A DNA stretch of 15,014 bases from an uncultured Alistipes sp. (GTDB lineage Bacteria; Bacteroidota; Bacteroidia; Bacteroidales; Rikenellaceae). This document shows positions 1 through 11,728 of this stretch, one piece after another. Under the pieces are notes generated by a model, which was not told the DNA's origin, made no database searches, and worked only from the letters and a program-made list of their open reading frames with translations. The stretch spans positions 1 to 15,014 of the forward strand of contig USBO01000035.1 of NCBI GenBank assembly GCA_900552955.1. Direction: 5' to 3'. The first letter of the stretch is position 1. Every line of letters begins with the position of its first letter. The position numbers and the translations under genes are program-made.

Positions 1-35
1 GCAGATTGATTCCAAATCAGTAGAAACCAAATAAG

Positions 36-42
36 AAGGAGG
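36..42 (+). promoter_or_regulatory. Strong Shine-Dalgarno site of rplJ
   Basis: The perfect anti-SD complement AAGGAGG lies nine bases before the rplJ ATG at 52. No other gene start in this window has a comparable site at the right distance: rplL, rpoB, rpoC and the GGGtGRT gene have A-rich leaders instead. Bacteroidota ribosomes generally make little use of SD pairing, so a perfect site here stands out and supports the chosen start. Confidence 0.8.
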
Positions 43-51
43 AGAGAAGAG

Positions 52-576
52 ATGACTAAGGAAGAAAAACTGGTTGTAATTAACAACCTCGCCGAGCAGC
101 TCCAGGCTTATCCTCACTTCTACATCGCCGACATCGAGTCGCTGAACGCCGAGCAGACCGCTGCCCTGCGCCGTAAGTGCTTCGAGAGCGACGTGAAACT
201 GGTGGTGGCTAAGAACACCCTTCTGGGCAAAGCCCTCGAGAAGGTGGAGAAGGCCGATGCTGATCTGGTAAAAGTATTGGAGGGTCCTACCTCGATTATG
301 TTCGCCCATGTTGCGAAAGCTCCCGCTGTGCTTATCAAGGAGTTCCGCAAGAAATCGGACAAACCCGTCCTGAAAGCGGCTTTCGCCGAAGGATGCGTTT
401 ACGTGGGTGACGATCAGCTGGACGCTCTGTGTAACATCAAGTCGAAGGAGGAGCTTATCGGCGATATCATCGCTCTGCTGCAGTCCCCGGCGAAGAATGT
501 TATCTCTGCATTGCAGGCTAATGCAGGCCAAAAGATTGCGGGCATCGTGAAGACGCTCGAATCGAGAAACAATTAA
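52..576 (+). CDS. rplJ: 50S ribosomal protein L10
   Basis: L10 forms the base of the ribosomal stalk. It binds 23S rRNA through its N-terminal domain and carries L7/L12 dimers on its C-terminal helix. The 174-residue product has the usual L10 layout: an N-terminal RNA-binding part containing KLVVAKNTLLGKALEK (about residues 48-63), a middle alpha/beta part, and a C-terminal stretch (about 140-174) with alternating hydrophobic positions suited to L7/L12 binding. The family is typically about 165-175 residues, so it looks complete. The start at 52 is supported by AAGGAGG nine bases upstream. It is followed 43 bases later by rplL, in the classical stalk operon order. In E. coli the L10-L7/L12 complex represses its own mRNA through the rplJ leader; only 51 leader bases are visible here, so that cannot be judged. 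Confidence 0.97.
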   Translation: MTKEEKLVVINNLAEQLQAYPHFYIADIESLNAEQTAALRRKCFESDVKLVVAKNTLLGKALEKVEKADADLVKVLEGPTSIMFAHVAKAPAVLIKEFRKKSDKPVLKAAFAEGCVYVGDDQLDALCNIKSKEELIGDIIALLQSPAKNVISALQANAGQKIAGIVKTLESRNN

Positions 577-619
577 TTTCACAAACAAGAATCAAAAACA
601 AATTAATAAGCTTACAACT

Positions 620-997
620 ATGGCAGACGTAAAGAAACTTGCTGAAGAACTGGTTAACCTGAAGGTTACCGAGGTAAACGAACTCGCTCAGATCCTCAAG
701 GAGGAGTATGGCATTGAGCCGGCTGCTGCCGCTGTTGCCGTTGCAGCCCCCGCTGCAGGCGCCGGTGAGGCCGCTGCTGCCGAGAAGTCGACGTTTGACG
801 TGATCCTGAAGAGCGCAGGCCAGGCCAAGCTCCAGGTTATCAAGGTCGTGAAGGACCTCGCAGGTCTTTCGCTGGGCGACGCCAAGGCTCTCGTTGACGG
901 TGCTCCCAAGGCTGTTAAGGAGGGTGTCTCCAAGGAAGAGGCTGAGCAGATCAAAGGCCAGCTCGAGGAGGCAGGTGCAGAAGTTGAGCTCAAGTAG
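620..997 (+). CDS. rplL: 50S ribosomal protein L7/L12
   Basis: L7/L12 is the multi-copy stalk protein that recruits and stimulates translational GTPases. The 125-residue product shows all three parts. Residues 1-34 are the N-terminal dimerisation and L10-binding helices. An Ala/Pro/Gly-rich flexible hinge follows at about 35-56, with runs of alanine and valine. The globular C-terminal domain runs from about 57 to 125 and includes KLQVIKVVKDLAGLSLGDAK and the later VDGAPKAVKEG segment that contacts elongation factors. The leader before the start (577-619) is A-rich and has no Shine-Dalgarno site, which is ordinary for this phylum. A strong hairpin starts 31 bases after the stop, so some transcripts probably end here and L7/L12 would be made in excess over RNA polymerase. 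Confidence 0.98.
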   Translation: MADVKKLAEELVNLKVTEVNELAQILKEEYGIEPAAAAVAVAAPAAGAGEAAAAEKSTFDVILKSAGQAKLQVIKVVKDLAGLSLGDAKALVDGAPKAVKEGVSKEEAEQIKGQLEEAGAEVELK

Positions 998-1027
998 CAT
1001 TGCTGCTTAGGTCTCAGCAGACAATCA

Positions 1028-1069
1028 GGTATAGGGCTAACCGGAGGTGTTAGCTCTATGCCTTTTCTT
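1028..1069 (+). terminator. Attenuator-like hairpin between rplL and rpoB
   Basis: A 14-bp stem (arms 1028-1041 and 1049-1062, two G-U pairs) with a 7-base loop is followed directly by TTTTCTT. This is a textbook intrinsic terminator placed 30 bases after rplL and 160 bases before rpoB. Because rpoB and rpoC have no obvious promoter of their own in the gap, partial termination (attenuation) is the likely role, as at the same junction in E. coli. The structure is seen directly; that termination is partial is an inference. Confidence 0.75.
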
Positions 1070-1123
1070 GGTCTAAAGACTGGAAGTGCCGATTAGGAGC
1101 TGTGTCCGGTTTTTGGAAGAAAA

Positions 1124-1180
1124 TGCTCCCGGGGCGAAGGACGCCTGAATACGGGGGCATTGGCGGGATAGAAGGCCCGC
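1124..1180 (+). other. Further leader RNA hairpins before rpoB
   Basis: Two more potential hairpins follow the main attenuator. The first pairs 1124-1131 with 1152-1159 (eight pairs, one G-U) and has an inner GGCG/CGCC stem (1133-1136 with 1142-1145). The second pairs GCGGG at 1163-1167 with CCCGC at 1176-1180 and is followed by GATTTT. None of this is coding. They may be part of a structured rpoB leader; with such short stems in GC-rich DNA, chance pairing is also possible. I see no TAnnTTTG promoter in 998-1229. Confidence 0.35.
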
Positions 1181-1229
1181 GATTTTGGGGAGCGTAACCC
1201 ATTACACTTCAACTAATTTGGATTTTACG

Positions 1230-4200
1230 ATGTCCGCAGCAAAAACACAACAGAGAATTAGCTTTTCGACAGTCATAAACCGGGTTCCCTATCCGGATTT
1301 GCTGGAGATACAGCTTAAATCATTCCGGGACTTTTTCCAGATGGATACTACGGCCGAAAACCGTAAGAACGAGGGCCTTTACAAGGTCTTTCAGGAAAAT
1401 TTCCCCATCACGGATACCCGGAACAACTTCGTTCTGGAGTTCATCGACTACTATATCGACCCGCCCCGCTACTCGATTGAGGAGTGTCTGGAGCGCGGTC
1501 TGACGTACAGCGTCCCGCTGAAAGCAAAGCTGAAACTTTACTGCACGGACGACGAGCACGAAGATTTCGGCGTGGTCGTCCAGGACGTTTACTTCGGTAC
1601 GATTCCCTATATGACCGAGCGTGGAACGTTCGTCATCAATGGCGCGGAACGTGTCATCGTATCCCAGCTGCACCGCTCGCCGGGCGTGTTCTTCGGACAG
1701 AGCATGCACACCAACGGCACCAAGCTCTACTCGGCGCGAATCATTCCGTTCAAAGGTTCGTGGATCGAGTTCGCTACGGACATCAACAACGTGATGTACG
1801 CCTACATCGACCGTAAGAAGAAGCTGCCTGTCACCACGCTGTTGCGTGCCATCGGTTACGAGGCGGACCAGCAGATTCTCGAGATCTTCGACCTGGCGGA
1901 CGAGGTGAAGGTCAACAAGGCCAACCTCAAGAAAGCCGTAGGCCGCAAGCTGGCTGCGAGGGTGCTCTCGACGTGGGTCGAGGACTTCGTGGACGAGGAT
2001 ACGGGCGAGGTGGTTTCCATCGAACGAAACAACGTCATCGTGGACCGCGAAACGGTCCTCGAGGAGAACCATATTGACGAGATTCTCGAGAGCGGCGCCA
2101 AGACGATCCTCCTGCATAAGGAGAATCTCTCGGGCATCGATTTCTCGATCATTTACAATACCCTGCAGAAAGACCCCTGCAACTCCGAGAAGGAGGCCGT
2201 GGTCTACATCTACAGGCAGCTGCGCGCTTCGGAGCCGCCCGATGAGGCGACGGCGCGCGACGTTATCGAGAAGCTTTTCTTCTCGGACAAACGCTACGAC
2301 CTGGGCGACGTGGGCCGTTACCGCATCAACAAGAAGCTGGATCTGGACATCGATCCGGCTATCCGCACGTTGACGCGCGAGGACATCATCGCCATCATCA
2401 AATACCTGATCCAGCTCATTAACTCGAAGGCCGACGTCGACGATATCGACCACCTGTCGAACCGCCGTGTTCGCACGGTGGGCGAGCAGCTGTCGAATCA
2501 GTTCTCGGTAGGTTTCGTGCGCATGGCGCGTACGATCCGCGAGCGCATGAACGTACGTGACAACGAGGTATTTACGCCGGTGGACCTGATCAACGCAAAG
2601 ACCCTTTCGTCGGTGATCAACTCGTTCTTCGGAACCTCGCAGCTCTCGCAGTTCATGGACCAGATCAACCCGCTGGCCGAGATCACGCACAAGCGCCGTC
2701 TGTCGGCCCTCGGTCCGGGCGGTCTGTCGCGTGACCGCGCCGGTTTCGAGGTGCGCGACGTGCACTATACGCACTACGGACGTCTCTGCCCGATCGAGTC
2801 GCCGGAAGGCCCGAACATCGGTCTGATCTCGTCGCTGTGCGTCTATGCGAAGATCTCTCCGATGGGATTCATCGAGACGCCGTATCGCCGTGTCGAGAAC
2901 GGCAAGGTCGATATGGACAACTCGCATATCCGCTACTACTCGGCCGAAGAGGAGGAGGACCTGGTGGCGGCACAGGCCAACACCCCGATCGACGAGGAGG
3001 GCAATTTCCTGGAGCCCGACCGCATCAAGGCGCGTGAAGGCGCCGATTTCCCGGTGGTTACCGCCAGCGAGGTGGACCTGATGGACGTGGCTCCGAACCA
3101 GATCGCTTCGATCGCCGCGAGCCTCATCCCGTTCCTCGAGCACGACGACGCCAATCGTGCGCTGATGGGCTCGAACATGATGCGCCAGGCCGTGCCCCTG
3201 GTGACTTCGGAGGCCCCGATCGTCGGCACGGGTATCGAGAAGGACATGATTACCGACAGCCGCATCCAGATCGTGGCTGAGGGCGACGGCGAGGTTACTT
3301 TCGCCGACGCGACGAAGATTCAGATCAAATACGAGCGCACGGAGGATGAGATTCTCGCTTCGTTCGCTCCCGAAATTACGACTTACGAGTTGCCGCGCTA
3401 CCGCCGGACGAACCAGAACACCTCGGTGACGCTGAAACCTGCGGTGCTGACGGGCGACAAGGTCGTGAAGGGCCAAATTCTGACCGAGGGTTACTCGACG
3501 CAGCACGGTGAGCTGGCCCTGGGCCGCAACCTGAAGGTGGCGTTCATGCCCTGGAAGGGTTACAACTTCGAGGACGCCATCGTGATCTCGGAGCGCATCC
3601 AGCGTGAGGATATCTTCACCTCGGTGCATGTCGACGAGTATATCATGGAGGTGCGCGACACGAAGCGCGGTGTCGAGGAGCTGACCTCGGACATCCCCAA
3701 CGTGAGCGAGGACGCCACGAAGGATCTCGATGCCAACGGCATCATCCGCATCGGCGCCAACGTCCACCCGGGTGACATCCTCATCGGTAAGATCACGCCT
3801 AAGGGCGAGAGCGACCCCTCGCCCGAGGAGAAGCTGCTGCGCGCCATCTTCGGCGACAAGGCCGGCGACGTGAAGGACGCTTCGCTCAAGGCGCAGCCCT
3901 CGCTGCACGGCGTGGTGATCGACACCAAACTCTACAGCCGCGCCGGCAAGGAGGCCAAGAAGTCGAAGGCCGCCGAGAAGGCGATGCTCGACAAGCTCGA
4001 CGAGAAGTTCGCAGGCCAGATCGCCGATCTGACCAAGCTGCTCGTGCAGAAGCTCTGGTCGCTCGTGCAGGGCAAGACCACGACGGGCGTCACCGACTAC
4101 TTCGGTGCGGAGCTTTACGCCGCAGGTGCGAAGTTCTCGCAGAAGATGCTCGAGGAGCTGTCGCGTCAGACGACCGACGAGCGCACGGGCGTCCCCACGG

Positions 4201-5090
4201 GCTTCCTGAATCTGGGGTCGTGCGACTGGACGTCGGACGAGCACACCAACGCGCTGATCGAGGCCACGGTCAACAACTACACGATCGAGTGGAAGAAGGC
4301 CGATGCCGCCATCAAGCGCGAGAAGTACAACCTCACCAACGGCGACGAGCTGCCCCAGACGGGCGTCATCCAGATGGCCAAGGTCTACATCGCCAAGAAG
4401 CGTAAGCTGAAGGTGGGCGACAAGATGGCCGGCCGCCACGGTAACAAGGGTATCGTAGCGCGTATCGTGCGCGACGAGGATATGCCGTTCCTCGAGGACG
4501 GAACCATCGTCGACATCTGCCTGAACCCGCTGGGTGTGCCTTCGCGAATGAACCTCGGCCAGATTTACGAGACCGTGCTCGGATGGGCCGGCCGCGAGCT
4601 GGGTATGAAGTTCGCAACGCCGATTTTCGACGGCGCTTCGCTCGACCAGATCAACGAGTACACGGCGCAGGCGGGCATTCCGCACAGCGGCCGCACGTAC
4701 CTCTACGACGGCGGTACGGGCGAGATGTTCGACCAGCCGGCCACGGTGGGCGTGATCTACATGCTCAAGCTGGGCCACATGATCGACGACAAGATGCACG
4801 CGCGTTCGATCGGTCCCTACTCGCTCATCACCCAGCAGCCGCTCGGCGGTAAGGCGCAGTTCGGCGGTCAGCGTTTCGGTGAGATGGAGGTTTGGGCGCT
4901 CGAAGGCTTCGGCGCCGCCAACATCCTGCAGGAGATTCTGACGATCAAGTCCGACGATGTGATGGGCCGTGCCAAGGCGTACGAGGCCATCGTCAAGGGC
5001 GAGAACCTGCCCAAGCCGGGTATTCCCGAGGCTATGAACGTGCTGCTGCACGAGTTGCGTGGCCTGGCCCTGTCGGTGAAACTCGAGTAA
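1230..5090 (+). CDS. rpoB: DNA-directed RNA polymerase subunit beta
   Basis: This is the beta subunit of RNA polymerase, which forms one half of the active-site cleft. The 1286-residue product is close to the usual Bacteroidota length of about 1270. I chose the ATG at 1230 (MSAAKTQQ), not a TTG 45 bases upstream, because family homology begins just after it. Landmarks: the rifampicin pocket at about residues 468-495, where the equivalents of E. coli Q513, D516, H526 and S531 are all kept; active-site Glu-Asp 781-782 in GYNFEDA; and GDKMAGRHGNKG at 1063-1074. The C-terminal clamp and anchor region is complete. Retained pocket residues predict a wild-type rifampicin site; two small differences are Ile at the E. 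coli N518 position and Ala at S522. rpoC follows after 35 bases, so the two are surely co-transcribed. Confidence 0.98.
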   Translation: MSAAKTQQRISFSTVINRVPYPDLLEIQLKSFRDFFQMDTTAENRKNEGLYKVFQENFPITDTRNNFVLEFIDYYIDPPRYSIEECLERGLTYSVPLKAKLKLYCTDDEHEDFGVVVQDVYFGTIPYMTERGTFVINGAERVIVSQLHRSPGVFFGQSMHTNGTKLYSARIIPFKGSWIEFATDINNVMYAYIDRKKKLPVTTLLRAIGYEADQQILEIFDLADEVKVNKANLKKAVGRKLAARVLSTWVEDFVDEDTGEVVSIERNNVIVDRETVLEENHIDEILESGAKTILLHKENLSGIDFSIIYNTLQKDPCNSEKEAVVYIYRQLRASEPPDEATARDVIEKLFFSDKRYDLGDVGRYRINKKLDLDIDPAIRTLTREDIIAIIKYLIQLINSKADVDDIDHLSNRRVRTVGEQLSNQFSVGFVRMARTIRERMNVRDNEVFTPVDLINAKTLSSVINSFFGTSQLSQFMDQINPLAEITHKRRLSALGPGGLSRDRAGFEVRDVHYTHYGRLCPIESPEGPNIGLISSLCVYAKISPMGFIETPYRRVENGKVDMDNSHIRYYSAEEEEDLVAAQANTPIDEEGNFLEPDRIKAREGADFPVVTASEVDLMDVAPNQIASIAASLIPFLEHDDANRALMGSNMMRQAVPLVTSEAPIVGTGIEKDMITDSRIQIVAEGDGEVTFADATKIQIKYERTEDEILASFAPEITTYELPRYRRTNQNTSVTLKPAVLTGDKVVKGQILTEGYSTQHGELALGRNLKVAFMPWKGYNFEDAIVISERIQREDIFTSVHVDEYIMEVRDTKRGVEELTSDIPNVSEDATKDLDANGIIRIGANVHPGDILIGKITPKGESDPSPEEKLLRAIFGDKAGDVKDASLKAQPSLHGVVIDTKLYSRAGKEAKKSKAAEKAMLDKLDEKFAGQIADLTKLLVQKLWSLVQGKTTTGVTDYFGAELYAAGAKFSQKMLEELSRQTTDERTGVPTGFLNLGSCDWTSDEHTNALIEATVNNYTIEWKKADAAIKREKYNLTNGDELPQTGVIQMAKVYIAKKRKLKVGDKMAGRHGNKGIVARIVRDEDMPFLEDGTIVDICLNPLGVPSRMNLGQIYETVLGWAGRELGMKFATPIFDGASLDQINEYTAQAGIPHSGRTYLYDGGTGEMFDQPATVGVIYMLKLGHMIDDKMHARSIGPYSLITQQPLGGKAQFGGQRFGEMEVWALEGFGAANILQEILTIKSDDVMGRAKAYEAIVKGENLPKPGIPEAMNVLLHELRGLALSVKLE

Positions 5091-5125
5091 GGTGTATTTA
5101 ACGAGGAAAAGAAAAACGAGAAAAT

Positions 5126-9388
<4,263 letters not shown>

Positions 9389-9405
9389 GCGCATCCGAAG
9401 ATACG

Positions 9406-9446
9406 AACAACGGGAGGGGTTCCATGCGGAACCCCTCCCGTTGTTT
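9406..9446. terminator. Bidirectional terminator between rpoC and the HAD gene
   Basis: A perfect 18-bp inverted repeat (arms 9406-9423 and 9428-9445) surrounds a 4-base loop ATGC. The arms begin with AACAAC and end with GTTGTT, so either strand gives a hairpin ending in U-rich RNA. It sits between two convergent genes, rpoC ending at 9388 and the minus-strand phosphatase ending at 9469, and can serve both. Confidence 0.88.
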
Positions 9447-9468
9447 CGTGCGCAGCGGTGTCCGCTCC

Positions 9469-10128
9469 CTACGCTCCGGTCAGCAGCCGTTCCAGCGCAT
9501 CGAGGCCGGCGACGATGCGGGTCGCTCCGGCCTCGGCGAGCTCCTCGCGGCTGCCGTAGCCCCACAGCACGCCGCAGGAGTCCATGCCGACGGCCGCGGC
9601 CCCTGCGATGTCGTGGCGGCGGTCGCCGATCATCAGACAGCTCGCCGCATCGGCGATGCACAGTTCGCGCATCACGTGGGCGATCACCTCGGCCTTGGCC
9701 TGCCGGCGGCCGTCGAGCTCGGCACCGCCCGTGAAGGCGAAGTGGCGCGCCAGATCGAAGTGGTCGAGAATGCGGCGTGCGAAGACGACGGGTTTCGACG
9801 TGGCGACCGCCAGCGTGTAACCCGCCGCGCGCAGCCGTCCGAGCAGTTGCGGCATGCCGTCGTAGACCCTGTTTTCGCGCCAGCCGCGATCGTTGAAGTA
9901 TTCGCGCATGACGCGGATCGCCTCGGGGATGCGCGCCTCGTCGAAGCCGTAGCGTTCGCGGAACGACTCGGCCAGCGGCGGCCCGATGAAGGGCGTGAGG
10001 CTGCGCAGGTCGGTCACCTCGATGCCGAAGTGGCGCAGGGCGTATCGCACCGAGCGCGTGATCCCCTCCGCGGGGTCGGTCAGCGTGCCGTCGAGATCAA
10101 AAAGCAGATGGGTGTAGTGCGGTTTCAT
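9469..10128 (-). CDS. HAD-superfamily phosphatase (5'-nucleotidase/phosphoglycolate phosphatase-like)
   Basis: The 219-residue product is a cytoplasmic HAD hydrolase that probably dephosphorylates a small phosphorylated metabolite through an aspartyl-phosphate intermediate. All four HAD motifs are present: DLDGT with nucleophile Asp11 and acid/base Asp13; Thr110/Ser111 in AVATSKP (motif II); Lys145 (motif III); and GDRRHD with Asp169 and Asp173 (motif IV). Residues about 20-85 form the helical C1-type cap. The segments DPAEGIT, FIGPP, ELDG and GVLWGYGS resemble the subgroup often labelled 5'-nucleotidase-like or Gph-like, but the true substrate cannot be read from sequence. The reading frame extends upstream to 10209, but I start at Met 10128 because the HAD fold begins with DLDGT about ten residues in and the extension crosses the upstream terminator hairpin. 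It lies downstream of the lipoprotein gene on the same strand but is separated by that hairpin; I could not identify its own promoter. Confidence 0.88.
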   Translation of the reverse strand: MKPHYTHLLFDLDGTLTDPAEGITRSVRYALRHFGIEVTDLRSLTPFIGPPLAESFRERYGFDEARIPEAIRVMREYFNDRGWRENRVYDGMPQLLGRLRAAGYTLAVATSKPVVFARRILDHFDLARHFAFTGGAELDGRRQAKAEVIAHVMRELCIADAASCLMIGDRRHDIAGAAAVGMDSCGVLWGYGSREELAEAGATRIVAGLDALERLLTGA

Positions 10129-10169
10129 GAGTCGGGGTCTCTGGTTTTGCAAGGGCGTCGGTGAACGAA

Positions 10170-10206
10170 ACAGGCAGGAGGACTTATCGGAAGTCCTCCC
10201 GCCTGT
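10170..10206 (-). terminator. Terminator of the lipoprotein gene
   Basis: A 16-bp inverted repeat (arms 10170-10185 and 10191-10206) with a 5-base loop lies 16 bases after the lipoprotein stop codon. One position is an A-C mismatch in plus-strand RNA but becomes a G-U pair in minus-strand RNA, so the hairpin is complete only in the minus-strand transcript. The following minus-strand bases, TTTCGTT, form a short U-rich tail. Confidence 0.72.
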
Positions 10207-10222
10207 CATTTTCGGGGAGCAG

Positions 10223-11713
10223 TTACTCCCAGTAACCGATCATGCGGCTGACCGTCACGGGTTCGCCGCCCGCGGGGGTGAGCGTCGTCTGCGTCCAGTT
10301 GCCCGCCTCGTCGTAGGCGTAGGTCACCGCGAGCGACGCCATGCCGTCCGCGCCTGCGGTCATCGTGCGTGAGACCACGTCGAGCTGCTCGTTGTAGGCC
10401 AGCGTCATGTCGAAGGAGCCGTAGAGGGCGCGTGCGATTGTGTTGCGGCGGTCGGGCGAGCGTTCGAAGGCGATCTCGTAGTAGGAGTGCATCGTCTGTT
10501 GCAGGATCTTGCCGCTCGCGGCGTCGATCGCGTAGGTCGCATACTCGTAGCCTTCGCTGTCGAGCTGTTTCGGATAGTCGCCCGCGAAGTCGATGGTGTA
10601 GTATTCGGGATAGAACACCTCGCCCGATTCGAGCAGGCAGTCGAGCGTCGCTTTGTCGCCCGCAATCGTGAAGCGGTAGTCGACGTTGTTGTCGGCCATC
10701 AGGCGGTCGCGCACCTTCAGCACGGCAAGATCCTTCATGAGCCCCGGCAGCCAGACGCGGAAATCGATGGGAAACCTCTCGTCGAGCTCGTATTCGAACA
10801 CTTCGAACGTGGGGATGTACTTGCCGTGGTTGCCGTACTCGAACAGGAACGAGAAGTCGTAGCCGGACGCTTTGGCCGCGATCTCGGTGATGCGGTTCTG
10901 CGCGTCGTAGGCGACCGTCACGGTCATCGCATCCTCCTCGCGCGTGAACTGCGTGAGGTTGCCCTGGCGGTCAAACTCCAGGTCGTAGAGCTCGATCTCG
11001 CCGTCGTTGTTGACCAGATCGATGTGGCGGGCGACGCTCTTCACCCCCCCCCGATAACCCATGCGGTAGGCGATCGAACGATCCCAGAAACGGATGCCCT
11101 GCGGCTGTGCGACGGTGACGACGACCGGCTCCACGCCCTCGCCCGTGATGCGGAACGAGCCGTTGCGCGGCGTCGGCTCGGTGTTCTCCTCCACGCTGAC
11201 GCGGATCGTCGCGGCTTCGCGGTCGGCTTCGACCGTGATCCACTTCTCGGCGGGCTGCTCGATCTGCCAATCGACGTGCGAGGCCGCCACCCCGACGATG
11301 CGGAAGGCTGCGTCGGGATCGTCAAACTCCAACAGTGTCGGCGTGGCCGTCAGTGTGGGGATCACTCCTTTCTGCACGATCCTGACCGTGACGGGTTCGA
11401 TGCCGCCCACGACTGTGATCGTGCCGCTGCGGCCCTCCGTGTCGTCGCACGGCCCGACGGTCACCTCGATGCGGCCGGTTTCTCCGTCGGCTTCGACGCC
11501 GATCCATGCGTCGCTCTTTTCGACCGTCCATCGCGGACAGCAGGACTCCACGCTGAGCCGCTGCGTGCCGCCCTCGGCCTCGAAGACGAGTCCTTCGGCC
11601 GGTTCGACGACGATGACCACGGGGGCGGGGTCGTCCTCGGTGTCGGAGCAGGCGACAAATACGGCCGTCAGCGACAGCATCGCAAATAGGGTGAGCAGAG
11701 TTTTGATTTTCAT
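10223..11713 (-). CDS. Surface-type lipoprotein with two BACON-like domains and a YD-repeat-like C-terminus
   Basis: The 496-residue product starts with a lipoprotein signal peptide (residues 1-21, lipobox VFVA before Cys22). The acidic stretch SDTEDD after the cysteine resembles the signal that sends Bacteroidota lipoproteins to the cell surface. Two immunoglobulin-like repeats follow, about 34-115 and 118-204. Each has a tryptophan in the pattern of BACON domains (WTVEKSDAWIGVEAD and WQIEQPAEKWITVEAD), with R-(S/N)-G-x-(I/F) near its end. From about 225 on there are pieces like YD/RHS repeats, such as LEFDRQGNLTQF, VAYDAQNRITEI and YAYDEAGNWTQT. BACON domains often accompany glycan or mucin binding, but this protein has no catalytic motif I recognise and no SusC/SusD neighbours, so its ligand is unknown. 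Codons 221-224 contain a run of nine G bases, a possible slippage site. It has its own promoter candidate and terminator, suggesting a single-gene unit. Confidence 0.85.
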   Translation of the reverse strand: MKIKTLLTLFAMLSLTAVFVACSDTEDDPAPVVIVVEPAEGLVFEAEGGTQRLSVESCCPRWTVEKSDAWIGVEADGETGRIEVTVGPCDDTEGRSGTITVVGGIEPVTVRIVQKGVIPTLTATPTLLEFDDPDAAFRIVGVAASHVDWQIEQPAEKWITVEADREAATIRVSVEENTEPTPRNGSFRITGEGVEPVVVTVAQPQGIRFWDRSIAYRMGYRGGVKSVARHIDLVNNDGEIELYDLEFDRQGNLTQFTREEDAMTVTVAYDAQNRITEIAAKASGYDFSFLFEYGNHGKYIPTFEVFEYELDERFPIDFRVWLPGLMKDLAVLKVRDRLMADNNVDYRFTIAGDKATLDCLLESGEVFYPEYYTIDFAGDYPKQLDSEGYEYATYAIDAASGKILQQTMHSYYEIAFERSPDRRNTIARALYGSFDMTLAYNEQLDVVSRTMTAGADGMASLAVTYAYDEAGNWTQTTLTPAGGEPVTVSRMIGYWE

Positions 11714-11728
11714 ACTGTTTCTGTTGCT

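Noticed and set aside
1213..1221. TAATTTGG before rpoB as a possible -7 promoter box
   Set aside because: The spacing does not fit TAnnTTTG, no -33 box precedes it, and it lies only about ten bases from the start codon, which would leave almost no leader.
1185..1229. Upstream TTG start adding 15 residues to RpoB
   Set aside because: The added residues (GSVTHYTSTNLDFT) do not resemble the RpoB N-terminus, and the ATG at 1230 fits the family start and an AT-rich leader.
10129..10209. N-terminal extension of 27 residues on the HAD phosphatase
   Set aside because: The extension is encoded inside the lipoprotein terminator hairpin, while HAD proteins normally begin a few residues before the DxDGT motif, as the Met at 10128 does.
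10487..11689. A 400-codon plus-strand open frame opposite the lipoprotein gene
   Set aside because: The minus strand encodes a protein with a clear signal peptide, lipobox and repeated domains. The plus-strand frame is low-complexity Arg/Asp/Val-rich sequence with no domain.
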